Counted from the stretch's first letter, positions 48,155 through 57,454 are shown. The stretch is DNA of 64,000 nucleotides from Erythrobacter dokdonensis DSW-74 (GCF_001677335.1 NZ_LZYB01000001.1:434001-498000); one strand, 5' to 3'. Notes: generated from the letters alone by a model not told the origin. Made by a program: numbers and translations.

Positions 48155-49792
48155 TCAACCGCGTGCCGAGGGAGGCCCGACGGGCTTGGCGAGATAGCCG
48201 GCGCGTTCCTCGCCCAGCGGGTCCTTGATATTGCCGACGCGCTTGTCCCACTCGATGCGGTAGAGGTCGAAACGCCGGTCGGCGAGATTCTGCACGGTGC
48301 CCTCGGCCCGCGCCCAGGACAGATCCGCAAGATTGACGTCGCTGATCGTCAGGGTCTCTACATTCTCGGAAGCCTCGGCAGCAATGCCGTCGCGCGCGAA
48401 GGGGAAGTCGCAGGGGGTGAGGATGCAGCTCTGGGCATACTGGATGTCCATGTTGGCGACATTGGGCAGGTTGCCGACATTCCCGCTGAGCACAACGAAA
48501 CACTGGTTCTCGATCGCGCGCGCCTGCGAACAATAGCGCACCCGCATGTAGCCTTGCCGGCTGTCGGTGCAGAAGGGCACGAAGATGATCCGCGCGCCTT
48601 CGTCGACCAGCCGGCGGGCGAGTTCGGGAAATTCGCTATCATAGCAGATCAGGACGCCGATTGGGCCGCAATCGGTCGGGATCGCGTCGATGCTGTCGCC
48701 ACCCTTGATGTTCCACCAATATGCCTCGTTGGGGGTGGGGTGGATCTTCTCCTGCGCGTGGATGGAACCGTCGCGCAGGCAGACATAGGCGACATTGTGG
48801 ATGTCGCCATCGGGCATCCGGGTGGGATGCGAACCGCCGATAATGTTGATGTTGTAGGCCAGGGCCATTTCGGAAAGGCGCCGACGGATGCGCGGGGTGT
48901 AGTCGCTGAGCGTCTCGATCGCTTCCAGCGGGGTCAGCTCTGAAGGCTCGGCGGAGAGCAGCATGACCGTGAACATTTCCGGAAAGACTATGAAGTCCGC
49001 TTCGTAATCTGCTGCCACATCGACGAAATATTCGATCTGCTTCATGAACTCGTCGAAGCCGCTGACCGCGCGGGCCTGGAGCTGGCAGGTGGCAATCCGC
49101 ACGCTTTCCACATCACGCGGAAGGCGGTGCTTGGGCGGCGCGTCGCTATCGACGTAAGGATTGCGCCAAACCATGCGCACGGCGTTGCCGCGGCTCGCCT
49201 TGTCCTCGGGTAGGTACTTGGGAAGAATGCCTTGCGGTTCGAAACCGTTGGCAAGCTGGAAGCGCAGCACGGGATCGTGAATGCGGTTTTCGATGACCTG
49301 GTCGAGATAGTCCTGCGGCGTTTCGGCGCGGTTGGTCTTGCGCCGCTTGGCCCGCGCATAGCCGGGCATCCGTCCGCCGAAAACGATGCCGGTCAGGTCC
49401 AGCCGCTCGGCCAGCGCGCGGCGTTCCTCGTAAAGCCGCCGGCCGAGCCGGGTGCCGCGCACCTGCGGATCGACGCACATCTCGTAGCCGTAAAGCCAGT
49501 CGCCGGTCGGATCGTGGCGGCTGCCGAACCCGTTGCCGGTTACCTCGTCCCAGGTATGGTTCGACAGCGCCACCCGCTCGTCCAGCCGCATAGAGGCGCA
49601 GTAGCCCACCACTTCGCCATCGAGCTTTGCGACAAAGCAGCCTTCGGGATAGTTGTTGATCTGGCCGCGGATCTCGCCCTGGGTATAGGCGGGCAGATCG
49701 TCATAGGCACGGCGCACGAGCTCACCGATCGCCCGCACGTCCTTCAGCTTGGCCTGGCGTACTTCCAGCCGCGCTTTCGATCTGCTCGCCAA
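48155..49792 (-). CDS. GNAT acetyltransferase-nitrilase fusion protein
   Basis: The 545-residue protein joins an N-terminal GNAT domain (about residues 8-200; acetyl-CoA loop VDPQVRGTRLGRRLYEERR) to a carbon-nitrogen hydrolase (about 225-530). The nitrilase triad is complete: Glu in FIVFPEMFT, Lys in HAQEKIHPTPNEAYWW and Cys in GVLICYDSEFPE. No ATG fits the N-terminus. A TTG at 49792 preceded by AAGGAGG gives a start just before the GNAT fold. The open frame to 50263 is an icd shadow. Such fusions are widespread in proteobacteria, but the substrate is unknown. Confidence 0.9.
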   Translation of the reverse strand: MASRSKARLEVRQAKLKDVRAIGELVRRAYDDLPAYTQGEIRGQINNYPEGCFVAKLDGEVVGYCASMRLDERVALSNHTWDEVTGNGFGSRHDPTGDWLYGYEMCVDPQVRGTRLGRRLYEERRALAERLDLTGIVFGGRMPGYARAKRRKTNRAETPQDYLDQVIENRIHDPVLRFQLANGFEPQGILPKYLPEDKASRGNAVRMVWRNPYVDSDAPPKHRLPRDVESVRIATCQLQARAVSGFDEFMKQIEYFVDVAADYEADFIVFPEMFTVMLLSAEPSELTPLEAIETLSDYTPRIRRRLSEMALAYNINIIGGSHPTRMPDGDIHNVAYVCLRDGSIHAQEKIHPTPNEAYWWNIKGGDSIDAIPTDCGPIGVLICYDSEFPELARRLVDEGARIIFVPFCTDSRQGYMRVRYCSQARAIENQCFVVLSGNVGNLPNVANMDIQYAQSCILTPCDFPFARDGIAAEASENVETLTISDVNLADLSWARAEGTVQNLADRRFDLYRIEWDKRVGNIKDPLGEERAGYLAKPVGPPSARG

Positions 49793-49815
49793 GATGCCTC
49801 CTTGAAGGCCGGGCC

Positions 49816-51039
49816 TTACGCCCAGCCCGCCATTTCCTTCTCGAGGTTCTGCACGATGGTCTCGAAGAACTGCTCGGTGGTCTGCCACGCCTGGCCCGGG
49901 CCGATCAGCAGCGCCAGATCCTTGGTCATGTAGCCCTTCTCGACGGTCTGGATGCAGACCTTCTCGAGCGTTTCGGCAAAGCGCACCACGTCGGGGGTGT
50001 TGTCGAACTTGCCACGATACATCAGGCCGCGGGTCCAGGCGAAAATCGAGGCGATCGGGTTGGTCGAGGTCGCCTTGCCCTGCTGGTGCTGGCGATAGTG
50101 GCGGGTGACTGTGCCGTGCGCGGCTTCGGCCTCGACGGTCTTGCCGTCCGGCGTCATCAGCACGGATGTCATCAGGCCGAGCGAGCCGAAGCCTTGCGCA
50201 ACGGTGTCGGACTGCACATCGCCGTCGTAATTCTTGCAGGCCCAGACGAACTTGCCGGACCACTTGAGAGCGCTGGCGACCATGTCGTCGATCAGGCGGT
50301 GTTCGTAGACGATGCCCTTTTCCTTGAACTTCTCGGCGAAGCCCTCGGTGTCGAACACCTCCTGGAACAGGTCTTTGAAGCGCCCGTCATAGGCCTTCAT
50401 GATCGTGTTCTTGGTGCTGAGGTAGACCGGCCAGCCAAGGTTGAGGCCATAGTTGAAGCTGGCGCGGGCGAAGTCGCGGATCGAATCGTCGAGGTTGTAC
50501 ATCGCCATCGCAATGCCGGCGCTGGGGAAGTCGAACACATCGAGGTCGATCTTGGTGCCATCCTCGCCGTCGAAGACCAGCCGCAGCTTGCCGGGGCCGG
50601 GGATCAGCGTATCGGTGGCGCGGTACTGGTCGCCGAAGGCATGACGGCCGACCACGATCGGATCGGTCCAGCCCGGCACCAGCCGCGGCACGTTGTCGAT
50701 CACGATCGGTTCGCGGAAAACGACACCGCCCAGGATGTTGCGGATCGTGCCGTTGGGCGACTTCCACATCTTCTTGAGACCGAATTCCTCCACGCGGGCT
50801 TCATCCGGGGTGATCGTGGCGCACTTCACGCCTACGCCATACTGCTTGATCGCATTGGCGGAATCGACCGTGACCTGGTCATCGGTGGCATCGCGGTTCT
50901 CGATCGAGAGGTCGTAGTATTTCAGGTCGATGTCGAGGTAGGGCAGGATCAGCCGCTCGCGGATCCACTGCCAGATGATCCGGGTCATCTCGTCGCCATC
51001 GAGCTCGACGACCGGGTTTGCCACCTTGATTTTCTGCAT
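49816..51039 (-). CDS. icd: NADP-dependent isocitrate dehydrogenase
   Basis: This TCA enzyme oxidatively decarboxylates isocitrate to 2-oxoglutarate and forms NADPH. The 407-residue type II (eukaryote-like) form begins [20 protein letters not shown], with substrate residues in [20 protein letters not shown] and the metal/substrate Asp segment [20 protein letters not shown]. The length matches alphaproteobacterial IDH. Its upstream region carries paired TTTGCAAA octamers like those at mdh, suggesting co-regulation with the mdh-suc-odh operon. Confidence 0.98.
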   Translation of the reverse strand: MQKIKVANPVVELDGDEMTRIIWQWIRERLILPYLDIDLKYYDLSIENRDATDDQVTVDSANAIKQYGVGVKCATITPDEARVEEFGLKKMWKSPNGTIRNILGGVVFREPIVIDNVPRLVPGWTDPIVVGRHAFGDQYRATDTLIPGPGKLRLVFDGEDGTKIDLDVFDFPSAGIAMAMYNLDDSIRDFARASFNYGLNLGWPVYLSTKNTIMKAYDGRFKDLFQEVFDTEGFAEKFKEKGIVYEHRLIDDMVASALKWSGKFVWACKNYDGDVQSDTVAQGFGSLGLMTSVLMTPDGKTVEAEAAHGTVTRHYRQHQQGKATSTNPIASIFAWTRGLMYRGKFDNTPDVVRFAETLEKVCIQTVEKGYMTKDLALLIGPGQAWQTTEQFFETIVQNLEKEMAGWA

Positions 51040-51154
51040 TGCTATTTTGCCCCATTCGCATCGCCCGTCCGCGGGCAGCCTGTGAGTGAACAGGATGTCG
51101 TGAAAGATCCCGGGCGGGCTTTAGCAGGGCCTGCCGCCTATGCAAGCGGGGCAC

Positions 51155-51173
51155 TTTGCAAATGATTTGCAAA
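51155..51173 (-). promoter_or_regulatory. Paired TTTGCAAA operator candidate upstream of icd
   Basis: Two perfect palindromic octamers TTTGCAAA lie at 51155-51162 and 51166-51173, separated by TGA, so their starts are 11 bases apart, about one helical turn. They are 116-134 bases upstream of the icd start. The mdh upstream region has the same pair with one degenerate copy. ScfR-family regulators bind such motifs, as far as I recall. The regulator here is unidentified. Confidence 0.65.
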
Positions 51174-51289
51174 CTCTGGTAAGGCGGTTGCAAGCTAGGA
51201 CCGGATTGACCGCATATTGGTGCAGCTTGCGGGAAATGGGCGGCCGCTGCTAGATGCAGCAGAGCGAAAAGACGAGGGGGGAAACCGCG

Positions 51290-51331
51290 ATGCGCCAGAC
51301 AACCATGGGCACCAGGGGTGACGTGCCTTGA
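51290..51331 (+). CDS. 13-codon leader ORF overlapping the aquaporin start
   Basis: An ATG at 51290 has a very strong Shine-Dalgarno (GAGGGGGGAA). It opens a frame encoding MRQTTMGTRGDVP, ending in TGA at 51329-51331. That TGA overlaps the TTG start of the aquaporin gene by three bases (TTGA). The leader may load ribosomes that reinitiate on the weak TTG. A frameshift in the assembled sequence, which would make the ATG the true aquaporin start, is the main alternative. Confidence 0.4.
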   Translation: MRQTTMGTRGDVP

Positions 51332-52014
51332 CCATTCGCCTGCTAGCCGAGGCGCTGGGCACCTTTTTTCTTTTCGCTACCGTGATCGGCGCCGGGATCA
51401 TGGCCGACAGGCTGGCGGGCGGGAATGTCGCTGTGGCCTTGATCGGCACGACGCTCCCCATCGGTGCGATCCTCTTCGTGATAATCGCTATGCTCGCGCC
51501 ATTTTCGGGGGCGCATTTCAATCCGGCGGTGACGCTGGTGGTGTGGCTGCGCCGCGAGATCGAAACCCTCGCGGCACTGGCCTACGTGCTTGTCCAGTTG
51601 GCGAGCGGCGTTATCGCCGTTTGGGTGGTCCACCTGATGTTCGACCTGCCGGTTTTCCAGATCGCCGACACACCGCGTACGGGGATCGGACAATGGGCGG
51701 GCGAGGGGGTGGCGACCTTCGGGCTTATCGTGACGATCCTCGCCACAGCGCGGGCGCGGCCGGACTGGGTGGCAGCGAGCGTTGCGCTTTACATTTTCGC
51801 GGCCTGCTGGTTCACGTCCTCGACCAGCTTTGCCAACCCGGCGATCACTGTCGCCCGGAGCCTGACCGATACTTTCACCGGGATTGCACCGGGTGATATT
51901 CCCGGCTTCATTGCCTCGCAGTTGGCGGGCGCTCTGGCGGCCATGGGGGTGTGCCGTGTGCTGTTAGGGGGCGAGGCACAGGCACCGGCACCGGAGACAA
52001 TCGTGGCGGAGTGA
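51328..52014 (+). CDS. MIP/aquaporin family channel
   Basis: The 228-residue protein has six helices and both NPA boxes: FSGAHFNPAVTL in the first half and SFANPAITVARS in the second, with the selectivity-filter Arg directly after the second box. It is of the type annotated as aquaporin or AqpS-like in alphaproteobacteria. The proposed start is TTG at 51328 with AGGGG upstream, because no ATG lies before helix 1 in this frame. No arsenic-resistance gene adjoins it, so water or small neutral solutes are the safest guess. Confidence 0.88.
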   Translation: MTIRLLAEALGTFFLFATVIGAGIMADRLAGGNVAVALIGTTLPIGAILFVIIAMLAPFSGAHFNPAVTLVVWLRREIETLAALAYVLVQLASGVIAVWVVHLMFDLPVFQIADTPRTGIGQWAGEGVATFGLIVTILATARARPDWVAASVALYIFAACWFTSSTSFANPAITVARSLTDTFTGIAPGDIPGFIASQLAGALAAMGVCRVLLGGEAQAPAPETIVAE

Positions 52015-52022
52015 GCGCCGCG

Positions 52023-52673
52023 CTATGTCATCAATTCGCGCACGAAGGGAATGAGCCCGGTCTGCCGCTGGCGCTTCATCCGTTCCGCTTCAAGAATCGC
52101 GCAGACCTTTGCAAAGCAGATGTTCACATCGTCATTGATGATGACGTAGTCATAGCCGTCCCAGTGGCTGATTTCCGCGCGGGCGCGCTCCATCCGGGCA
52201 GCGATTACCTCGGCGCTGTCGGTGGCGCGGCTTTGCAGGCGACGGTGAAGTTCCTCGATCGAGGGCGGCAGGATGAATACCCGCACCACATCCTGCTGGT
52301 CTTTCTGATAGAGCTGCTGGGTGCCTTGCCAGTCAATGTCGAACAGGAAGTCCTGTCCTTCCTTGAGCGCGGCGCGGATCATGCCCTTGGGCGTGCCGTA
52401 GCGGTGTCCGAAGACCTCGGCCCATTCGTAGAAATCATCCTCGTCGATCATCTGTTGAAAGCGCTCGGGCGAGACGAAGTGGTAGTGAACCCCGTCGATC
52501 TCTCCCGGGCGGGGCGGGCGCGTGGTGGCCGAAACCGAGAGCTTTATCTCGCTGTCTTTTGCCAGCAGCATTTTCGACAGAGTCGTCTTGCCCGCCCCTG
52601 ATGGCGAGGAAAGGATGAACATCAGGCCCCTGCGCTGGAGCGTGTCGAAAGGATTTTGAGGAGTGTCGCCCAT
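52023..52673 (-). CDS. gmk: Guanylate kinase
   Basis: This enzyme phosphorylates GMP to GDP. The 216-residue protein has the P-loop LSSPSGAGKTTLSK, the GMP-binding SVSATTRPPRPGEIDGVHYH segment and the lid and NDDVN regions, all typical. The ATG at 52673 begins MGDTPQNPF; an earlier ATG at 52703 adds ten unrelated residues. It lies downstream of the small hypothetical gene and converges on the aquaporin gene. Confidence 0.96.
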   Translation of the reverse strand: MGDTPQNPFDTLQRRGLMFILSSPSGAGKTTLSKMLLAKDSEIKLSVSATTRPPRPGEIDGVHYHFVSPERFQQMIDEDDFYEWAEVFGHRYGTPKGMIRAALKEGQDFLFDIDWQGTQQLYQKDQQDVVRVFILPPSIEELHRRLQSRATDSAEVIAARMERARAEISHWDGYDYVIINDDVNICFAKVCAILEAERMKRQRQTGLIPFVRELMT

Positions 52674-52715
52674 AGGCCCCGTTGCACCAGGCAGGCCGCA
52701 CAAATCAAGGGCCAG

Positions 52716-53102
52716 TCAGGAATCGCTCTGTCCGGATGCGGCCGCGGCCTTGCGCGCCCGGCGCTTTGCCTCGATCTGTTTGCCGCGATCGTAAAGCACC
52801 TTTGCCGCAAGTCCGCCGGCGACGACCGCAAGTCCGACGGGCGAACGGGTGGCAAGGCGGCTCGCCCCCCAGAGCGCAAGAGTGCTGACCATCCCCCGGC
52901 TTTCGACCAGATGCTTGGCCTTGTCGCCATCAAGCTGACCTGTCAGCAAACCCTTCTCGAGCCGCTGACGCAGCAGCGAGCCTGCGCCGCGCAGGACGAT
53001 ATCGGCAATCACCAGATTGGTCACGGGATCGGGCGATGGCAGGCGCGAATCGTCCAGCTTACCCCTCTTGGTAGGCTTGCTTTTGGACTTGCGCCGCACC
53101 AT
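52716..53102 (-). CDS. Hypothetical protein with basic N-terminus and hydrophobic C-terminal segment
   Basis: The 128-residue protein begins with a Lys/Arg-rich region (MVRRKSKSKPTKRGK). A central acidic helix follows (RLEKGLLTGQLDGDKAKHLV), then a weakly hydrophobic stretch (GLAVVAGGLAAKVLYDRG). It ends in a basic helix (AKRRARKAAAAS). One membrane-associated helix is possible. I recognise no family. It starts five bases after the sspB stop, so it is probably cotranscribed with sspB. Confidence 0.75.
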   Translation of the reverse strand: MVRRKSKSKPTKRGKLDDSRLPSPDPVTNLVIADIVLRGAGSLLRQRLEKGLLTGQLDGDKAKHLVESRGMVSTLALWGASRLATRSPVGLAVVAGGLAAKVLYDRGKQIEAKRRARKAAAASGQSDS

Positions 53103-53107
53103 CGGAA

Positions 53108-53599
53108 TTACTTCTTGCGCCCGAAATCCACCGTGACGACATTGGAGCCGTCACCATCGCCTTCGCCGCTCCCATCGGGTCCGTCATTTTCCGCATCGTC
53201 GTGGGCTTCGGGTGCGAGTTCATCGACCGCGGCCTGGAACTGCAGCCCGAAATCGACCGCCGGATCGACGAAAGCAGTGATCGCGGCAAAGGGAATGGTC
53301 AGCTTGGCCGGCACCTGATTGAAGGTGAGACTGACCGAAAAGCCCTGCGCGCCGACCTCAAGATCCCAGAACTTGTTCTGGAGCACGATGGTCATCTCAT
53401 CGGGGAAACGTTCGCGCAGGTGCGGCGGGATCGAGACGCCCGGCGCTCCGGTCTTGAAGGTTATATAGAAATGATGCGTTCCTGGCAGCGTGCCCCCGCC
53501 ATTCACTATTGCGCCGAGCACCCGGCCCACGACCGCGCGCAGGGCTTCCTGCACGATTTCGTCGTAGGGAATAAGGCTGTCTGGCGTATCGTTGCTCAT
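53108..53599 (-). CDS. sspB: SspB-family ClpXP adaptor (alpha type)
   Basis: SspB tethers ssrA-tagged and selected other substrates to ClpXP. The 163-residue protein matches the alphaproteobacterial form. After PYDEIVQEALRAVVGRVL come THHFYITFKTGAPGVSIP, the RFPDEMTIVLQNKFWDLEV strand and VSLTFNQVPAKLTIPFAAI. An acidic linker leads to a C-terminal ClpX-tethering motif (NVVTVDFGRKK). The ATG at 53599 is preferred to 53653. It is divergent from the his operon. Confidence 0.93.
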   Translation of the reverse strand: MSNDTPDSLIPYDEIVQEALRAVVGRVLGAIVNGGGTLPGTHHFYITFKTGAPGVSIPPHLRERFPDEMTIVLQNKFWDLEVGAQGFSVSLTFNQVPAKLTIPFAAITAFVDPAVDFGLQFQAAVDELAPEAHDDAENDGPDGSGEGDGDGSNVVTVDFGRKK

Positions 53600-53733
53600 A
53601 CCTGATGAATCGTGACGGGGCGCGCGGGCTTGGTCAAGCCTTTCCCGCGCCACTTCGTGCGTTTGACAGGGGATAGCGCTAGGGCCTGCGGCGGATGCTT
53701 GTCATGGGCGGCGAGAGGATTATAGCGCCGCTC

Positions 53734-54342
53734 ATGGCCAGCATCCCATCACGCACCGGATCAATCGCGCGCAACACCACCGAAACGCGCATTGCGATCC
53801 ATGTCGATCTCGACGGCACCGGCTCCTATGACGTGTCGACCGGCATCGGCTTTCTCGATCACATGGTCGAACAGTTCAGCCGCCATTCGCTGATCGATGT
53901 GACCATGAAGGTAGAGGGCGATCTGCATGTCGATCAGCACCACACCACGGAGGATTCGGCGATTGCGCTAGGTCAGGCGATTGCGCAGGCGCTGGGCGAC
54001 AAGGCAGGGATCGGGCGCTACGGCGCGGCCTATTCGCCGATGGACGAGACGCTTAGCCGGGTAGCGCTGGATATTTCCGGTCGGCCCTATCTCGTGTGGA
54101 ATGCCAAATTCACACAGGAACGCCTGGGCGAGTGGGATACGGAGCTGATCGAGCACTGGTTCCATTCGGTTGCCCAGGCGGCGGGCATCACGCTGCACAT
54201 GGAACTGCTCTACGGCACCAACAACCACCACATTTGCGAAAGCCTTTACAAGGGCTTTGCCCGCGCGATGCGACAGGCGGTGGAGCGCGATCCGCGCAAG
54301 GGCGGGGCGATTCCCTCGACCAAGGGGCAGCTCGGTGGCTAG
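53734..54342 (+). CDS. hisB: Imidazoleglycerol-phosphate dehydratase
   Basis: This enzyme carries out the sixth step of histidine synthesis. The 202-residue monofunctional form contains the manganese-binding repeats [46 protein letters not shown] and [16 protein letters not shown]. The ATG at 53734 gives the usual length; ATGs at 53695 and 53704 add unrelated residues. It is the first gene of the overlapping his operon, and the next gene starts eight bases before its stop. Confidence 0.96.
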   Translation: MASIPSRTGSIARNTTETRIAIHVDLDGTGSYDVSTGIGFLDHMVEQFSRHSLIDVTMKVEGDLHVDQHHTTEDSAIALGQAIAQALGDKAGIGRYGAAYSPMDETLSRVALDISGRPYLVWNAKFTQERLGEWDTELIEHWFHSVAQAAGITLHMELLYGTNNHHICESLYKGFARAMRQAVERDPRKGGAIPSTKGQLGG

Positions 54343-54631
54343 CATCTTCATAGCCTCGCTGACCTACATCGTACCGATCGGAAGGGTAGATGCGGTGCTG
54401 GCCGATCATCTGGCGTGGCTGAAGGCCGGACACGAAGCGGGACATTTCATCGCCTGGGGTCCGCGCGAACCACGTGACGGCGGGTTGATCTTCGTTAAGG
54501 CACCGAGCCGCGACGAGGCCGAGGCGCTGCTCGCGAGTGATCCCTTCATACTCCACGCGCTTGCCGATCTGACCATTACCGAATGGATCCCGCGCATGGC
54601 CTTCCCCGGTCTCGAGGCGTTCAATGGCTGA
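54335..54631 (+). CDS. YciI-like protein inside the his operon
   Basis: The 98-residue protein is a small alpha/beta YciI-type (DUF YCII) protein. The hallmark His and Asp residues appear in [20 protein letters not shown] and [20 protein letters not shown]. The start is a GTG overlapping hisB by eight bases, with GGGG upstream, and its end overlaps hisH by eight bases. Family members are proposed enzymes or sensors of unknown substrate. The place between hisB and hisH is filled by a different small gene in other alphaproteobacteria. Confidence 0.85.
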   Translation: MASIFIASLTYIVPIGRVDAVLADHLAWLKAGHEAGHFIAWGPREPRDGGLIFVKAPSRDEAEALLASDPFILHALADLTITEWIPRMAFPGLEAFNG

Positions 54632-55250
54632 GGTGATCGCGCTGATCGATTACGGCGCGGGCAATCTGCATTCGGTTCACAATGCGCTGAAGGCCGCCGG
54701 GGCAGAAGTCACCGTCACCGCAGACCCCTACGTGGTGCGCGCGGCCGACCGGATCGTGCTTCCCGGTGTCGGCAGCTTCAAGGCCTGCGCGCAAGGGCTG
54801 AACGCCATTCCCCACATGATCGAGGCAATGACCGAGCGCGTCCACGTGGGCGGGGCGCCGTTCCTCGGCATTTGCGTTGGGATGCAATTGCTGGCTGATA
54901 GGGGCCTCGAACATGGCGTCACGCCAGGCCTCGGCTGGGTGCCGGGCGAGGTGCGGCTGATCGAACCGACAGACCTTGCCATCAAGGTGCCTCACATGGG
55001 CTGGAACGATGTGGCGGTGCTGCCCCATGCCAAGGACCATCCCGTAATCGAGGAGGGCGAGGCTTATTTCCTCCACTCCTATCACTTCGCCGCCCGCGAC
55101 TGGCACGATGTCGCCGCGATGACCGATCACGGCGAGGGGCTCGTGGCAGCGGTGGCGAAGGGCAATGTGCTCGGCGTGCAGTTTCATCCGGAGAAGAGCC
55201 AGGCCTATGGCCTTGCGACCCTCCGGCGCTTTCTGGAGTGGTATCCGTGA
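54624..55250 (+). CDS. hisH: Imidazole glycerol phosphate synthase, glutaminase subunit
   Basis: HisH releases ammonia from glutamine and channels it to HisF. The 208-residue class I amidotransferase has Cys84 in LGICVGMQLL and the His188-Glu190 pair in GVQFHPEKSQ, so the triad is intact. The oxyanion strand LPGVGSFKACAQGL is also present. It overlaps the YciI-like gene by eight bases and hisA by four. Confidence 0.97.
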   Translation: MAEVIALIDYGAGNLHSVHNALKAAGAEVTVTADPYVVRAADRIVLPGVGSFKACAQGLNAIPHMIEAMTERVHVGGAPFLGICVGMQLLADRGLEHGVTPGLGWVPGEVRLIEPTDLAIKVPHMGWNDVAVLPHAKDHPVIEEGEAYFLHSYHFAARDWHDVAAMTDHGEGLVAAVAKGNVLGVQFHPEKSQAYGLATLRRFLEWYP

Positions 55251-55978
55251 TTGTATTCCCCGCGATCGATCTCAAAGGCGGCCAGGTCGTGCGCCTTGCC
55301 GAAGGGGACATGGAGCGCGCCACGATCTACGGCGATGATCCGGCGGCGCAGGCGATGATCTTTGCGCAAGCCGGCGCGGAGCACCTCCATGTCGTCGATC
55401 TCGACGGCAGCTTCGCGGGCGAAAGCCGCAACCGCGCGGCGGTGGAAGCGATCGTCAAAGCCTTCCCCGGCTATGTGCAGCTGGGGGGCGGCATCCGCGA
55501 TGCGAAGGCCGTGGAGGACTGGTTCAACCTCGGCGTGGCGCGGGTGGTGATGGGTTCGGCCGCGCTCAAGAACCCCGATTTCGTCAAGGACATGGCCCGC
55601 GAGTGGGAGGGCGGCATTGTCGTCGCCGTGGACGCGCGTGATGGCATGGTGGCGACCGAGGGCTGGGCGGAAGTTTCCGACGTTCCCGTCACCGACCTCG
55701 CCCGCCGCTTCGAGGATGCGGGCGTCGCCAGCCTGCTGTTCACCGATATCGGGCGCGATGGGTTGCTCAAGGGCGTCAACATCGACGCCACGGTGGATCT
55801 CGCCCGCCGGGTAGACATTCCGGTGATCGCCAGCGGCGGGGTGAAGGGGCTTGATGACATCCACATCCTCGCGCTCCACGCGCACGAGGGGATCGAGGGG
55901 GTGATCACGGGGCGGGCGCTGTATGAAGGTCGGCTCGATCTGGCGGCGGCGATTGCGATGGGGGCGCGTGTCGGATGA
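55247..55978 (+). CDS. hisA: ProFAR isomerase
   Basis: HisA performs the Amadori-type isomerisation of ProFAR to PRFAR. The 243-residue TIM barrel has the catalytic Asp in [14 protein letters not shown] and the second in [11 protein letters not shown], with phosphate-binding loops GGIRD and SGGVKG. The start is a GTG at 55247 overlapping the hisH stop (GTGA). The ATG further upstream lies inside hisH. Confidence 0.97.
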   Translation: MIVFPAIDLKGGQVVRLAEGDMERATIYGDDPAAQAMIFAQAGAEHLHVVDLDGSFAGESRNRAAVEAIVKAFPGYVQLGGGIRDAKAVEDWFNLGVARVVMGSAALKNPDFVKDMAREWEGGIVVAVDARDGMVATEGWAEVSDVPVTDLARRFEDAGVASLLFTDIGRDGLLKGVNIDATVDLARRVDIPVIASGGVKGLDDIHILALHAHEGIEGVITGRALYEGRLDLAAAIAMGARVG

Positions 55979-56739
55979 CCGTCCGCATCCGCGTCATACC
56001 CTGCCTCGATGTCGCCGATGGCCGCGTGGTCAAGGGCGTGAACTTTGTTGACCTCAAGGACGCGGGCGATCCCGTGGAGCAGGCGCGCGCCTACGATGCG
56101 GCGGGCGCGGACGAGCTGTGCTTTCTCGACATTTCCGCCAGCCACGAAGGACGCGGGACGCTGCTCGACATGGTGCGGCGCACGGCGGAGGTGTGCTTCA
56201 TGCCGCTGACTGTCGGCGGCGGGGTGCGCTCGGCCGCGGATGCGCGCGCGTTGTTGCTGGCAGGGGCGGACAAGGTCGCGGTGAACTCCGCCGCTGTCGC
56301 CCGGCCCGAACTGGTGGGCGAGATTGCGACACGCTTCGGCAGCCAGTGCGTCGTCGCCAGTGTCGATGCGCGCCGCACCCCGCGCGGGAACTGGGAAATC
56401 TTCACCCATGGCGGGCGCAAGCCGACGGGCATCGACGCCGTGGAATATGCGCGCAAAGTGGCTGACCTCGGCGCGGGCGAATTGCTCGTCACCTCGATGG
56501 ACGGGGACGGCACGAGAGCCGGCTATGACCTCGATCTCACCCGCGAAATCGCCGACTCCGTCAGCGTGCCGGTGATTGCCAGCGGTGGGGTGGGGAGCCT
56601 TGAGCACCTTGTCGAAGGCGTGACCAAAGGCCACGCCAGCGCGGTGCTCGCCGCCTCGATCTTCCACTTCGGCACCCACACCATCGCCGAGGCCCACGCG
56701 GCGCTTAGAGCAGCGGGCTTGCCCGCGCGCGGGGTTTGA
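55975..56739 (+). CDS. hisF: Imidazole glycerol phosphate synthase, cyclase subunit
   Basis: HisF forms imidazole glycerol phosphate and AICAR from PRFAR and ammonia. The 254-residue barrel has the catalytic Asp11 in [15 protein letters not shown] and a second in [13 protein letters not shown], with VGGGVRS and ASGGVGS phosphate loops. The ATG overlaps the hisA stop (ATGA), so the two are coupled. Confidence 0.98.
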   Translation: MTVRIRVIPCLDVADGRVVKGVNFVDLKDAGDPVEQARAYDAAGADELCFLDISASHEGRGTLLDMVRRTAEVCFMPLTVGGGVRSAADARALLLAGADKVAVNSAAVARPELVGEIATRFGSQCVVASVDARRTPRGNWEIFTHGGRKPTGIDAVEYARKVADLGAGELLVTSMDGDGTRAGYDLDLTREIADSVSVPVIASGGVGSLEHLVEGVTKGHASAVLAASIFHFGTHTIAEAHAALRAAGLPARGV

Positions 56740-56753
56740 CCGAAAAGGCCCGC

Positions 56754-57068
56754 ATGGACACCCTGACCCGCCTCGAAGCGACTATCGCCCAGCGCCTCAC
56801 CGCCTCGCCGGATGAAAGCTACGTGGCAAAGCTTCATGCCAAGGGGCTCAAGAAAATCGCCCAGAAACTGGGCGAGGAAGCGACCGAGGCAGTGATCGCC
56901 GCGCTCGCCGGCGACGAGGCCGAACTGGTGGGCGAAGCGGCGGACGTGTTGTTCCACCTTATGGTGCTGCTCGCCGAAAAGGGGGTGCGCCTCGAACAGG
57001 TGCTTGCCGAACTCGACCGGCGCGAGGGCACCTCGGGAATTGCCGAAAAAGCCAGCCGGAGCGAATGA
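56754..57068 (+). CDS. hisE: Phosphoribosyl-ATP pyrophosphatase
   Basis: HisE removes pyrophosphate from phosphoribosyl-ATP. The 104-residue helical protein has the MazG-like metal site in [14 protein letters not shown] and the paired acidic motif [17 protein letters not shown]. The ATG at 56754 after AAAAGG is preferred; a TTG at 56736 overlapping the hisF stop is an alternative. The partner activity HisI is not in this window and must be encoded elsewhere. Confidence 0.94.
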   Translation: MDTLTRLEATIAQRLTASPDESYVAKLHAKGLKKIAQKLGEEATEAVIAALAGDEAELVGEAADVLFHLMVLLAEKGVRLEQVLAELDRREGTSGIAEKASRSE

Positions 57069-57448
57069 TGCCGATCGACCCGACCCAGCCGTACGACGAT
57101 GACAACATCTTCGCGAAGATCCTGCGCGGTGAGATCCCGTGCAACAAGGTCTACGAGGATGACTGGGCCTTCGCATTCGAGGACATCAACCCGCAGGCCC
57201 AGGTCCATACGCTGGTAATACCCAAGGGACGCTACGTCAGCTGGGACGATTTTTCCGAGAAGGCTTCCGACGCCGAAATCGGCGGTTTCGTGCGCGCTGT
57301 GGGCGCAGTGGCGCGGATGAAAGGCCTGGTCGAGCCGGGATACCGCCTGCTCGCCAATATCGGCGCGCACGGCGGGCAGGAAGTGCCGCATCTCCACGTG
57401 CATATCTTCGGTGGCCAGCCATTGGGGCCGATGATCATGCGCCGGTAA
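57065..57448 (+). CDS. hinT: HIT family nucleotide hydrolase (HinT-like)
   Basis: The 127-residue histidine-triad protein has the start pattern [20 protein letters not shown], the ALVIPK-like strand [11 protein letters not shown] and the triad HLHVHIFGG. HinT enzymes hydrolyse purine phosphoramidates and acyl-adenylates. The start overlaps the hisE stop (ATGATG), so it is the last gene of the his operon. A GGGGG-TTAG-CCCCC hairpin follows the stop. Confidence 0.94.
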   Translation: MMPIDPTQPYDDDNIFAKILRGEIPCNKVYEDDWAFAFEDINPQAQVHTLVIPKGRYVSWDDFSEKASDAEIGGFVRAVGAVARMKGLVEPGYRLLANIGAHGGQEVPHLHVHIFGGQPLGPMIMRR

Positions 57449-57454
57449 TCCCGG

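Noticed and set aside
52100..52120. A further TTTGCAAA site near 52110
   Set aside because: It is a single copy inside the gmk coding sequence, without the 11-base-spaced partner seen at icd and mdh.
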